This document shows positions 24,145-31,626 of a DNA stretch of 38,440 nt, one piece after another. The position numbers and the translations under genes were made by a program. Location of the stretch: positions 1 through 38,440 of the forward strand of contig JAJZLV010000016.1 of the NCBI GenBank assembly GCA_021803215.1. The letters are read 5' to 3'. Source of the DNA: Actinomycetes bacterium. Its GTDB lineage: Bacteria; Actinomycetota; Acidimicrobiia; Acidimicrobiales; Bog-793. Position 1 is the stretch's first letter; each line of letters begins with the position of its first letter. The notes under the pieces were generated by a model, which saw only the letters and a program-made list of their open reading frames with translations, did not search any database and was not told the origin of the DNA.

Positions 24145-25695
24145 ATGATGCCGCTCCGGCACAGGTTGGCCGGGTCGATCGCCGCCGTGGCGACGATGGG
24201 CCTGCTCGTGGCCGTCATGCTGCCCCTCCGGGCGCATCTCGCGATCGCCGTCGTGGCGCTCGTCCTGGCGGTGCCGGTCGTCGTGGCGGTCGTGATGGGA
24301 GGATCCTCGAGCGGGGTGCTCGCCGTCGCTCTCGGCTTCCTCGTCTACGACCTCCTCTTCATCCCCCCCTATGGGACCCTGCCGGTCGGCCGGGCGGAGA
24401 ACTGGGTGCCCCTCGGCGTCTATGTGATCGTCATGCTCCTCACCTCGCGGGTGGTCGACCGGCTCTGGCGGGCCGAAGCGGCCAGCCGGGAGAGCGAGCA
24501 CGACACGGCCAGGCTCTTCGACCTCTCGGAGCTGCTCGTGGCCGACCGGCCGCTCGAGGAGCTGACCGACATCGTCGTGCGCGACGTCCGCGAAGCCTTC
24601 GGGCTGTCGGCCGTCGCCCTGCTCATGCCGGAGCCGTCGCCGGCGGCCGCCGGGGGGGCGGTGAGGGTGGTCGCCCGCTCGGGCCGGCTCCTCGACGAGG
24701 AGGAGCTGCGCCTCGTCCTGCCGGCCGGAGGCTCGCCTTCGAGCCTCCGGGCGGTCTCGCGCCGCTCGGACGGGAGCGACGGCGAGCCGCTCGAGACGGT
24801 GGTGCTCACCATCGGGGACCGTCCGGTCGGGCTCCTTGCCATCGCCGGACGCCCGCTCGGGCGACGTCGCCGGGAGCTTTTGAGCGCCTTCGCCAACCAC
24901 ATCGCCCTTGCCATCGAGCGGACGATGTTGAGAGCCCAAGCCGTCCGGGTTGGCATCCTCGAGGAGGTGGACCGCCAGCGCCGGACGCTCCTCGGCGCCG
25001 TCTCGCATGACCTGCGGACTCCCTTGGCGACCATCAAGGCCTCCGCCACAGCTCTGCTCGACTCTTCCCTCCCCCTCGGGACCGAGGAACGGGCGGAGCT
25101 GACCGCGCTCATCGAGACGCAGTCGGACCGGCTCGAGCGGGTGGTGGCGAACCTGCTCGACCTGAGCCGCATCCAAGCCGGCGCCCTCGTGGCCGAGATC
25201 GAGCCTCTGACGCTCGGAGAGCTGCTCGCCGGCTCGCTCGAGGCGCTCGGACCGACCTCGTCGACGGTCGAGCTTCGGACGGCGGCCTTCAGCTCCTCGA
25301 CCGTCAGCGTCGACAGGGTCCTCGTGGTGGAAGCTCTCGTGAACGTGCTCGAGAACGCCGTCAGGTACTCGCCTCCGCGGGCAAAGGTGGTCGTCTCGGC
25401 CTGCCCGCTCCGAGGCAGGAGGAGGATGCGCCTCGTCATCGCCGACGAGGGCCCCGGGATCCGGCCCGAGGACAGGGGGCGCGTCTTCGACCTCTTCGAG
25501 CAGGGGAGCGGGCCGGGGCTGCAGCCCTCTGGGGGCACCGGGCTCGGGCTCTCCATCGCGAGGGCCTTCCTCGAGGCCCAGGGCGGCTCCATCTCGGTCG
25601 ACGAGCAGGCGGTGGCAGGCACGCGGATGGTCGTCGAGCTCGAAGAGCCGCCCGAGCGGCCGCTGCTCGACGAGAGCGCCCGAGGGCGGCCATGA
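24145..25695 (+). CDS. KdpD kinase half (DUF4118-GAF-HisKA-HATPase)
   Basis: 516-residue membrane histidine kinase matching the C-terminal half of KdpD. Residues about 8-110 are the four-helix DUF4118 module, with FLVYDLLFIPPYGTLPV matching the KdpD helix signature. A GAF-like domain spans about 130-265. The phosphoacceptor motif VSHDLRTPLATI has His288; the N-box is ENAVRYSP, and DEGPGI and GTGLGLS form the ATP lid. ATG 24145 (or 24148) is chosen; an in-frame GTG at 24133 is possible. Only 33 bases separate it from the divergent sensor half. Its stop overlaps kdpE (ATGA). It presumably phosphorylates KdpE when the sensor half signals low K+. Confidence 0.92.
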   Translation: MMPLRHRLAGSIAAVATMGLLVAVMLPLRAHLAIAVVALVLAVPVVVAVVMGGSSSGVLAVALGFLVYDLLFIPPYGTLPVGRAENWVPLGVYVIVMLLTSRVVDRLWRAEAASRESEHDTARLFDLSELLVADRPLEELTDIVVRDVREAFGLSAVALLMPEPSPAAAGGAVRVVARSGRLLDEEELRLVLPAGGSPSSLRAVSRRSDGSDGEPLETVVLTIGDRPVGLLAIAGRPLGRRRRELLSAFANHIALAIERTMLRAQAVRVGILEEVDRQRRTLLGAVSHDLRTPLATIKASATALLDSSLPLGTEERAELTALIETQSDRLERVVANLLDLSRIQAGALVAEIEPLTLGELLAGSLEALGPTSSTVELRTAAFSSSTVSVDRVLVVEALVNVLENAVRYSPPRAKVVVSACPLRGRRRMRLVIADEGPGIRPEDRGRVFDLFEQGSGPGLQPSGGTGLGLSIARAFLEAQGGSISVDEQAVAGTRMVVELEEPPERPLLDESARGRP

Positions 25696-26402
25696 CCCGG
25701 GGACCGGTGCTCGTGATAGACGACGACCCGGCGCTTCGCAGGGTGATGAAGATCGCCCTGGAGGCGCTCGGCTACGAGGTCGCCCTCTCTCCGACCGGGC
25801 GGGCCGGCCTCTCGGAGGCGGCTTTAGGCACACCCGCGGCTGTGGTGCTCGACCTGGGTCTGCCGGACCTCGACGGCGTCGAGGTGTGCCGGCGCCTTCG
25901 GGAGTGGACCGATGTCCCGGTCATCGTCTTGTCGGCCGACGCCAACGAGGAGCGCAAGATCGAGGCGCTCGACTCCGGGGCCGACGACTACGTCACCAAG
26001 CCCTTCTCTATGGGCGAGCTGCAGGCGCGCCTGAGGGTGGCCATGCGCCGGGCCGGGCGGACCGACTCTCCGACAGCCGGGGGGGACTCGGGGGTCATCG
26101 AGGTCGGACCGCTCCGCCTCGACCCGCTCCACCTCGAGGCCTGGCTGGAGGGCGAGCCGCTCGAGCTCACCCGGCGGGAGTTCGGCTTCCTCGCCTACCT
26201 TGCGAGGAACGAGGGCCGGGTCTGCACCCAGCACATGATCCTCTCGGCCGTGTGGGGCCCGGCATACGTGCGCGAGACGCGATACCTGCGCGAGTACGCC
26301 TACCGGCTCAGGCGAAAGCTGGGCGACGACGACGGCAGCATGCTCCGCACCCGGCCAGGCATCGGCTACCAGCTCGTAGCCCCCGATGTACCGTCCCGCT
26401 GA
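25692..26402 (+). CDS. kdpE: KdpE response regulator
   Basis: 236 residues, OmpR/PhoB family. The receiver domain has the acidic pair Asp11/Asp12, phosphoacceptor Asp54 (VVLDLGLPDLDG) and Lys103 (YVTKPF). The C-terminal winged-helix domain includes LELTRREFGFLAYLARNEGRV and the GIGYQLV end. In E. coli KdpE activates kdpFABC. The ATG overlaps the kinase stop by four bases. Candidate binding repeats lie at 22895-22943. Confidence 0.95.
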   Translation: MTRGPVLVIDDDPALRRVMKIALEALGYEVALSPTGRAGLSEAALGTPAAVVLDLGLPDLDGVEVCRRLREWTDVPVIVLSADANEERKIEALDSGADDYVTKPFSMGELQARLRVAMRRAGRTDSPTAGGDSGVIEVGPLRLDPLHLEAWLEGEPLELTRREFGFLAYLARNEGRVCTQHMILSAVWGPAYVRETRYLREYAYRLRRKLGDDDGSMLRTRPGIGYQLVAPDVPSR

Positions 26403-26500
26403 TCGGGGCTGCCAACGGTCCAGGAAAGCGCGGCTCCCCGTCGCGCAGAAGGTCGCCTTCGCTTGGACAGCGCCTTGCCCGGCGCGCTAGGCAACCAGCT

Positions 26501-26947
26501 GTGGCCACTGTCGAAGCCTCGGCCGAAGGGATCGTCCATGCCAGCGCGGACCGCGTCTACGCCCTCATCGCCGATCCAGCCCGGCACCAGCACTTCCTGC
26601 CGCCGGCGTTCTCCGACTTCAAAGTCGTTGCCGGAGGGAGTGGGGCCGGCAGCGAAGTCGAGTTCACGGTGACGGCGGGCGGGCGCCAGCGCCGGTACCA
26701 CATGGTGGTCTCCGAACCTGAGCCGGGACGGGTGCTCGCCGAGTCGGACGCCAACTCCTCGCTCGTGACGACCTTCACAGTCACCGCCGCTGGCGAGAGC
26801 TGCCGGGTCCGCATTCACACCGCCTGGCAGGGCGCCGGCGGGCTGGGCGGTCTCTTCGAGCGGCTCTTCGCTCCAAGGGCCATGAAGAGCATCTACGAGG
26901 AGGAGCTGGGGCTCCTCGACTCCTACGCCGCCACGGCGGCTGACTGA
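26501..26947 (+). CDS. SRPBCC-family (START/Bet v1-like) protein
   Basis: 148 residues with the polyketide-cyclase/START-like fold: IVHASADRVYALIADPARHQHF at the N-terminus, a run of beta strands (VEFTVTAGGRQRRYHMVV), and a C-terminal helix beginning with LFERLFAPRAMKSIYEEELGLL. Members bind hydrophobic ligands in a deep pocket. GTG 26501 is the best start in frame but has no obvious ribosome site, so the start is uncertain. It lies 98 bases after kdpE and ends 39 bases from a convergent gene. Confidence 0.8.
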   Translation: MATVEASAEGIVHASADRVYALIADPARHQHFLPPAFSDFKVVAGGSGAGSEVEFTVTAGGRQRRYHMVVSEPEPGRVLAESDANSSLVTTFTVTAAGESCRVRIHTAWQGAGGLGGLFERLFAPRAMKSIYEEELGLLDSYAATAAD

Positions 26948-26986
26948 AGCAGCTCCGGCCCGGCCCCGCTCACCGGGACCAGCAGC

Positions 26987-27337
26987 TCAGAGAGCCTCGC
27001 TGCCGGCGAACTCCTCGAAGGCGGCGAAGGCGCGAGGGCCGTGGACCGTGGCCGGCCCACCGTTCATGACGAGCGCGACCGAGAGAGCCTCCGCCACCTC
27101 CTGGCGGCTCGCCCCGTTGCGAGCCGCCGCCCTGGCGTGGGAGGCGATGCAACCGTCACAGCCGCGGGTGACCGCGATCGCAAGGGCGATGAGCTCTTTC
27201 ACCCGGCGTGGCAAGGCGCCGTCCGCCATGGCCGCTCCGTGCAGTGCGGCGAAGCCGGACCAGGCGTCCGGCTGGGAGGAGCGGAGCCCTCTCACGGGCC
27301 CGCGCAGCTCGTTGAGGATCTCCTGTGCCTCGCCCAT
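26987..27337 (-). CDS. AhpD/carboxymuconolactone decarboxylase-family protein
   Basis: 116 residues. The active-site pattern E-x11-C-x2-C-x3-H is complete (Glu48, Cys60, Cys63, His67 in RGCDGCIASHARAA), as in AhpD-like peroxidatic or disulfide-reducing enzymes. It probably takes part in peroxide removal or thiol exchange. ATG 27337 is preceded by GGGAGG at six bases; the longer open frame upstream has no family similarity. Confidence 0.9.
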   Translation of the reverse strand: MGEAQEILNELRGPVRGLRSSQPDAWSGFAALHGAAMADGALPRRVKELIALAIAVTRGCDGCIASHARAAARNGASRQEVAEALSVALVMNGGPATVHGPRAFAAFEEFAGSEAL

Positions 27338-27780
27338 CCCGACCTCCCGGCGCCGATCTGCCAACCGGTCTAGCGTTTTTTGTCCGGCATCCGGGCAAGA
27401 GGGGGGCGCCTCAGGCCGCCGCGCGGTGGCGATGCCGGTCGCGGCCCGCTCTGACGGGCTCACGGGCTCACCACCCGCCCGGCCACGACCGGCGTCAAGG
27501 TGATCGCGAAGAACTGAGCGCGCCTGGTCAGCGCTGGCCAGAGCCGCCGCAGCACGCCGCGGCGACCACCAGAGCTAGGGGAGCAACGGGAGCCCCACTC
27601 CTTCCGCCTCCGCCAGGGCGGGAGGCCGCCCTTGCCGCCTCGGCTCCGGCCCGCCCGGCCAGAGACACCCTCGCCGCCCGTCGGGCGCCAGGCAGCCGGT
27701 GCTCTCGGAGCCGGTGGCCGCAGACGGGCACCATCAAAGCTTCCCGCGGGGACCGGCGGCTTCAGCCGCCAGGGGAACCG

Positions 27781-27805
27781 GAGCTCGGGCCTGCGGCCCG
27801 AGCTC
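27781..27805. terminator. Perfect 11-bp stem, terminator-like
   Basis: GAGCTCGGGCC, three-base loop TGC, then GGCCCGAGCTC. Very stable; followed by TGTCCTGGG with no U-run. It stands 42 bases before the GTG at 27848 and may insulate that gene or be part of a mobile-element end. Confidence 0.45.
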
Positions 27806-27834
27806 TGTCCTGGGAGAGCTCCTACCGGTTCGAT

Positions 27835-27840
27835 TAGGGT
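27835..27840 (+). promoter_or_regulatory. Leaderless -10 box TAGGGT
   Basis: TAGGGT is followed by seven bases and GTG at 27848. No ribosome site is present. An in-frame GTG at 27839 overlaps the box and is therefore a less likely start. Confidence 0.55.
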
Positions 27841-27847
27841 GACGGCG

Positions 27848-28636
27848 GTGTCCGATTACCGCTGCGAGGGGACGGAAGAGATCATCGGGACCGCCGAGGA
27901 CCCGCTCGTCGAGGCACATCAGCTCGTCGCAGGAGCCTTCGACAGGAAGCTGCCCTTGAAGCTGATCGGAGGCCTGGCCGTGCGGGAGCTCTGTGCAGCC
28001 TTCCCGCCACGGCTGCGACGGGATCAGGACATCGACCTCGCCTGCCTGTCGAAGAGCCGTGGAGCGGTCGTCGCCTATCTGGTGGAGGCGGGTTGCGAGC
28101 CGGACCGGCGCTTCAACTCGCTCAACGGCGACCGCCAGATGTACTTCACGACGCCTGCCGGTCGCCCCCTAGACGTGATGGTCGACCGCCTGACGATGTG
28201 CCACACACTCGACTTCCGGCCATCTTTCAACGTGCTCCCGCTCACCCTCGACGTGGCAGATCTCCTCCTCACGAAGCTGCAGATCGTCGAGATGAACGAG
28301 AAGGACGCTCGCGACATCTTCCAGCTGCTCTCGGCCTTCTCGCTCGGGCCCGCCACGGCGAGTGAGCCTGCCATCAGCCAAACGCGCCTCGCCAAGGTGC
28401 TCGGGAGCGACTGGGGCTGGTGGCGAACGGTCACGGGCAATCTCGAGAAGCTTCCCGGACTGGCCGCCAGCAATCCGCGCCTCGTTCCAAAGAACGCCAA
28501 CCACGACCCGCTCGAGGTGGCTCGGGAGCTCAGAGCTGTCGCCGAGTCGGCGCCCAAGTCACTGCAGTGGAAGGTGAGGGCGAAGCTCGGAGAGCGGGTC
28601 AGGTGGTACGAGCTCCCCGAAGAGGTGGCCCACTAG
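27848..28636 (+). CDS. Nucleotidyltransferase-fold protein (AbiEii-like)
   Basis: 262 residues. The motif LIGGLAVRELCA followed by RRDQDIDLACL fits the GG...DxD pattern of minimal and AbiEii-type nucleotidyltransferases, and LLLTKLQIVEMNEKDARDIFQLL resembles the helical part of that family. No AbiEi-type antitoxin gene stands next to it, so a toxin role is not supported. Start GTG 27848 is chosen from the leaderless promoter spacing. It ends 69 bases before the phosphoesterase gene, which has its own promoter. Confidence 0.7.
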   Translation: MSDYRCEGTEEIIGTAEDPLVEAHQLVAGAFDRKLPLKLIGGLAVRELCAAFPPRLRRDQDIDLACLSKSRGAVVAYLVEAGCEPDRRFNSLNGDRQMYFTTPAGRPLDVMVDRLTMCHTLDFRPSFNVLPLTLDVADLLLTKLQIVEMNEKDARDIFQLLSAFSLGPATASEPAISQTRLAKVLGSDWGWWRTVTGNLEKLPGLAASNPRLVPKNANHDPLEVARELRAVAESAPKSLQWKVRAKLGERVRWYELPEEVAH

Positions 28637-28668
28637 GCCCGAGCGGTGTTCCAGCATATGGGCAAGCC

Positions 28669-28702
28669 TTGACCTGGCGTGCCACCAGGTAATACTGGTG
28701 GC
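28669..28702 (+). promoter_or_regulatory. Promoter with a palindromic operator
   Basis: TTGACC (28669-28674) and AATACT (28691-28696), 16 bases apart, form a good -35/-10 pair. A perfect inverted repeat, GCCACCAG-GTAATA-CTGGTGGC (28681-28702), is centred on the -10. It ends three bases before the ATG at 28706. A repressor bound here would exclude RNA polymerase. Confidence 0.6.
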
Positions 28703-28705
28703 CCA

Positions 28706-29644
28706 ATGAAGATCTTCTTCGCGACCGATATCCACGGCTCGGAAGTCTGTTGGAAGAAGTTCCTCAATGCGGCCGCTTTCTACAAGGCCGATCTCGTGAT
28801 CCTCGGCGGGGACGTCACCGGGAAGGTGATGGTTCCGATCGTCGACTACGGGACCTACCACCATGTCGTCCTCTCGGGCGAGACGCACCGGCTCGAGAGC
28901 CAGTCCGAGCTGTTGGCCGTCGAGGGCCAGATCCGCAAGCGGGGCTACTACCCGACACGCCTCAGCCCGGAGGAGCTGCAGGCGCTTAACGACGAGGACG
29001 GCTCGATCGACCGGCGCTTCCTCACCGAGATGATGGCCACGCTCGACCGCTGGCTCGACATGGCCGACTCGAAGCTGCGGGGCGGCCAAGTACCTTGCAT
29101 CGTCAACGGCGGCAACGACGACACCTTCGAGATCGACTCGGTGGTGGAGGACTCCGCCGCTGTCACCTTCGCCGAGGGCAAGGTGCTCGAGCTCGATGGC
29201 TTCTACCTGGCCTCGATGGGATATACCAACCCAACCCCGTGGAACACCTTTCGCGAGGCTCCCGAGGATGAGCTGGCCAAGCGGACCGAGAGCGTCCTCA
29301 GCCAGGTGCCTGACATGGAGCGGGCCATCTTCAACTTCCACGCGCCTCCCTATGGCTCGGGCTTGGACGAGGCGCCGGCACTCGATGCCAGCCTGCGCCC
29401 GATGCACGGTGGTGCCGCCATGGCGCCGGTCGGCTCTACGACGGTGCGCCAGTCGATCCTCACCTACCAGCCCCTGCTCTCGGTGCACGGCCACATCCAT
29501 GAGAGCCGTGGCATGGCGAAGCTGGGACGGACGCTCTGCATAAACCCCGGCTCCGTCTACGGCGACGGGGTGCTCCAAGGGGCAGTGATCGATCTCGACA
29601 CGAAGAAGGGCAAGGTCAGCAGGTACATCTTGGTCAACGGATGA
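28706..29644 (+). CDS. Metallophosphoesterase
   Basis: 312-residue calcineurin-like phosphoesterase. The metal-binding motifs appear in order: DIH (Asp8, His10), GGDVTGK, NGGNDD (the usual GNH[DE] has Asp in place of His), FHAPPYGS and HGHIHESRG. The substrate is unknown. The ATG follows an operator-covered promoter with a very short leader and no ribosome site. The APC permease starts 46 bases downstream in the same direction, probably in the same operon. Confidence 0.88.
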   Translation: MKIFFATDIHGSEVCWKKFLNAAAFYKADLVILGGDVTGKVMVPIVDYGTYHHVVLSGETHRLESQSELLAVEGQIRKRGYYPTRLSPEELQALNDEDGSIDRRFLTEMMATLDRWLDMADSKLRGGQVPCIVNGGNDDTFEIDSVVEDSAAVTFAEGKVLELDGFYLASMGYTNPTPWNTFREAPEDELAKRTESVLSQVPDMERAIFNFHAPPYGSGLDEAPALDASLRPMHGGAAMAPVGSTTVRQSILTYQPLLSVHGHIHESRGMAKLGRTLCINPGSVYGDGVLQGAVIDLDTKKGKVSRYILVNG

Positions 29645-29651
29645 GTCAGGT

Positions 29652-29669
29652 GCCGCAGCTCGCTGCGGC
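29652..29669 (+). terminator. Hairpin between phosphoesterase and permease genes
   Basis: GCCGCAGC-TC-GCTGCGGC, perfect 8-bp arms with a two-base gap (so the real loop is larger). No U-run. It may attenuate or stabilise the downstream part of a shared transcript. Confidence 0.35.
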
Positions 29670-29690
29670 TCGGCAGCCAGGGGAGGGCCA

Positions 29691-31355
29691 GTGACAACCA
29701 TCGACGAGGGTAGGACCGGCATGGGTGGCGTGGCGGGCGGTGCCGAGGCACCCTCGCTCTTCCTGCGCAAGGCCACAGGTCTCGTACGCGGCTGGTCGGT
29801 GCGCGATGCCGTCATATATGCCTGCCTCTCGACCAACGTCATAACTCTCGGCATCTACGAGTTCTCGTTCAACTCCTTCATACCGAAAGGTCAGCTGCTC
29901 ACGGCAGTCCTGATCTCGGCCGTCTGGGTCTCCTTCCTTGTCGTGACCTACTCGGGGCTGGTGGTGACGATCCCCCGGGCGGGCGGCGACTACGTCTGGC
30001 AGAGCCGCATCCTCGGCGGCCCTGTCGGATTCGTCTTCGCCACAACGGGGTGGTGGTTCATCCTCTGGCTCTGGGCACCCATCTACGGCTCTGTGTTGAA
30101 CGTCGAGCTCATCCAACCGCTCCTCTACACGATCGGAGCCAAAGGGGCGGCTTCCTACTTCGGCACTCACAACGGGACCATGACCATCTCCATCATCACC
30201 ATCGTGCTGGCAGGTCTCCTCGTCTCGATCGGCATGTCGGCCTATGCCCGGGTGCAGAAGTGGTGCTTCGCCGGTGGGATGGTCGGCTTCGCCACCATCG
30301 TCATCCTGCTGCTGGCGTTCTCCCATGGCAGCTTCGTCTCCTCGGTGGACTCCCAGGCCGCGAAGATCTTCGGCGTGCACAACGCCTACCTGGCCACCCA
30401 GCACGCTGCCCACTCGATCGGTTACGCCGCCCCCGGCTTCGGCCTCAATGCCTTCGGGGCCAGCATGCTGCTCGTGCCGATGATGATGTTCTACCTGCTC
30501 TGGCCGAACTGGGGCTCTACGCTCTACGGGGAGATCCGCGGGGCGAGCGACTTCAAGCGCGTCTTCACAGGGATGTTCTCCGGACTGTGGCTGACCGTCG
30601 GGCTCTCGGTCATCTTCCTCCTGCTCGTTGTCAAGACAGTCGGCTGGGGCTTCTACAACAACTCCAATGCCGTCTACTGGAGCGCCATCTACGGCGGCCA
30701 CACTGCTTCGCCCATCCCGATCTGGCCCTATCCGGCCATGCTCGCCGGCTGGCTGGTCCACAGCGCGGCCTTCCAGGTGGTCCTCCTTCTCGTCATGAGC
30801 CTCTGGTTCTTCGGCTGGGTCGGCACGCTCTTCCTCTCCTCGACGAGAGTGATCTTTGCGGCAGCCTTCGACCGGGTGCTGCCGGACGCCGCCGCCACCG
30901 TCTCGGAGAAGCGCAAGGTGCCGATGGCCTCGCTGGTGCTCATGCTCCTGCCGGCGATCGCCCTGAGCGCTGTCTACAGCTACTGGGTGAAGTTCCAGAC
31001 CTACACCCTCGACGCGACTCTCGTGATAGCAGTCACATACCTGGTGAGCGCCTTTGCCGTGGTGATCCTGCCCTTTGTCAAAAAGGAGCTGTGGCAGGCC
31101 TCTCCCGCCAGCCGCTTCAAGATCGGGCCGGTCCCCATCGTTCCGCTGGCCGGGCTCGCGACGATGGGCCTCATAAGCTTCAATCTCTACGAGTGGATGT
31201 CGAACAGTGCCTACGGCGTCAACAACAACGGCTCTCTCGTGTTCATGGGCATCCTCTACCTGCTCGCGATAGTCCTGTACACAGTCGCCCGCCTGGTGCG
31301 CAAGCGCCAGGGAATCGACCTGTCCCTGGTGAACAAGGAGATACCGGTCGAATAG
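29691..31355 (+). CDS. APC-superfamily amino acid/amine permease
   Basis: 554-residue transporter with about twelve to thirteen helices. The N-terminal region VRDAVIYACLSTNVI and the TIPRAGGDYVWQSR segment (the P-R-x-GG-x-Y motif) are typical of the amino acid-polyamine-organocation superfamily. A charged loop (EIRGASDFKRVF) is the usual helix 6-7 region. The ligand cannot be inferred. GTG 29691 has GGGGAGGG nearby. It is followed by a strong hairpin. Confidence 0.9.
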   Translation: MTTIDEGRTGMGGVAGGAEAPSLFLRKATGLVRGWSVRDAVIYACLSTNVITLGIYEFSFNSFIPKGQLLTAVLISAVWVSFLVVTYSGLVVTIPRAGGDYVWQSRILGGPVGFVFATTGWWFILWLWAPIYGSVLNVELIQPLLYTIGAKGAASYFGTHNGTMTISIITIVLAGLLVSIGMSAYARVQKWCFAGGMVGFATIVILLLAFSHGSFVSSVDSQAAKIFGVHNAYLATQHAAHSIGYAAPGFGLNAFGASMLLVPMMMFYLLWPNWGSTLYGEIRGASDFKRVFTGMFSGLWLTVGLSVIFLLLVVKTVGWGFYNNSNAVYWSAIYGGHTASPIPIWPYPAMLAGWLVHSAAFQVVLLLVMSLWFFGWVGTLFLSSTRVIFAAAFDRVLPDAAATVSEKRKVPMASLVLMLLPAIALSAVYSYWVKFQTYTLDATLVIAVTYLVSAFAVVILPFVKKELWQASPASRFKIGPVPIVPLAGLATMGLISFNLYEWMSNSAYGVNNNGSLVFMGILYLLAIVLYTVARLVRKRQGIDLSLVNKEIPVE

Positions 31356-31389
31356 GGCCGGCCCGGCTGGGCCCGGGAACGACCTCGAC

Positions 31390-31432
31390 GCGGCCCGGCA
31401 GGGCGCGGGCAACCCGCTCTCTGCCGGGCCGC
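31390..31432 (+). terminator. Large terminator hairpin after the permease gene
   Basis: Perfect 12-bp arms (GCGGCCCGGCAG at 31390-31401; its complement at 31421-31432) with an additional inner 5-bp stem (31405-31409 with 31413-31417). CTTTC follows. It stands 35 bases after the permease stop. Confidence 0.7.
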
Positions 31433-31626
31433 CTTTCGGCCCCCACCCCCTCGCGGCGGATGATAGAGCGCTTGTTTTCGGACGGCGCCGAAAGCGCCCT
31501 CACCTCACGCCGCCGCCGGGCCGTCCCAGCCCTGGGACCGAGTCGGGGCCGCCCAGGCAGTGCCGCCGCGCCCTGAGCCCCGCCGACGAGGGCCCGGCCC
31601 GGGCCGCTCTGTCGGAGCCGCGGCTG

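Larger units (their letters stand above)
27338..27847. other. Intergenic region with two hairpins and possible element remnant
   Basis: No gene is supported. The region holds the upstream sequence of the AhpD-like gene, then about 350 bases of Pro/Arg/Ala-coding frames without features. Near its right end lie two hairpins: GGCGGC-TTCA-GCCGCC (27755-27770) and an 11-bp stem (27781-27805). The first resembles the subterminal hairpin often found at the right end of IS200/IS605 and IS607-type elements, but no transposase or TnpB coding sequence is recognisable. Confidence 0.35.

Noticed and set aside
22963-25833. 956-codon open frame on the minus strand
   Set aside because: Only the last 382 codons (from ATG 24111) are coding; the remainder is antisense to the kinase half and has no domain. 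In this G+C-rich DNA long chance frames are common.
27826-27835. GGTTCGATT resembling a tRNA T-loop
   Set aside because: No acceptor or anticodon stem can be folded around it.
29646-31412. 588-codon minus-strand frame opposite the APC permease
   Set aside because: Antisense shadow of the same kind; the permease motifs are unambiguous.
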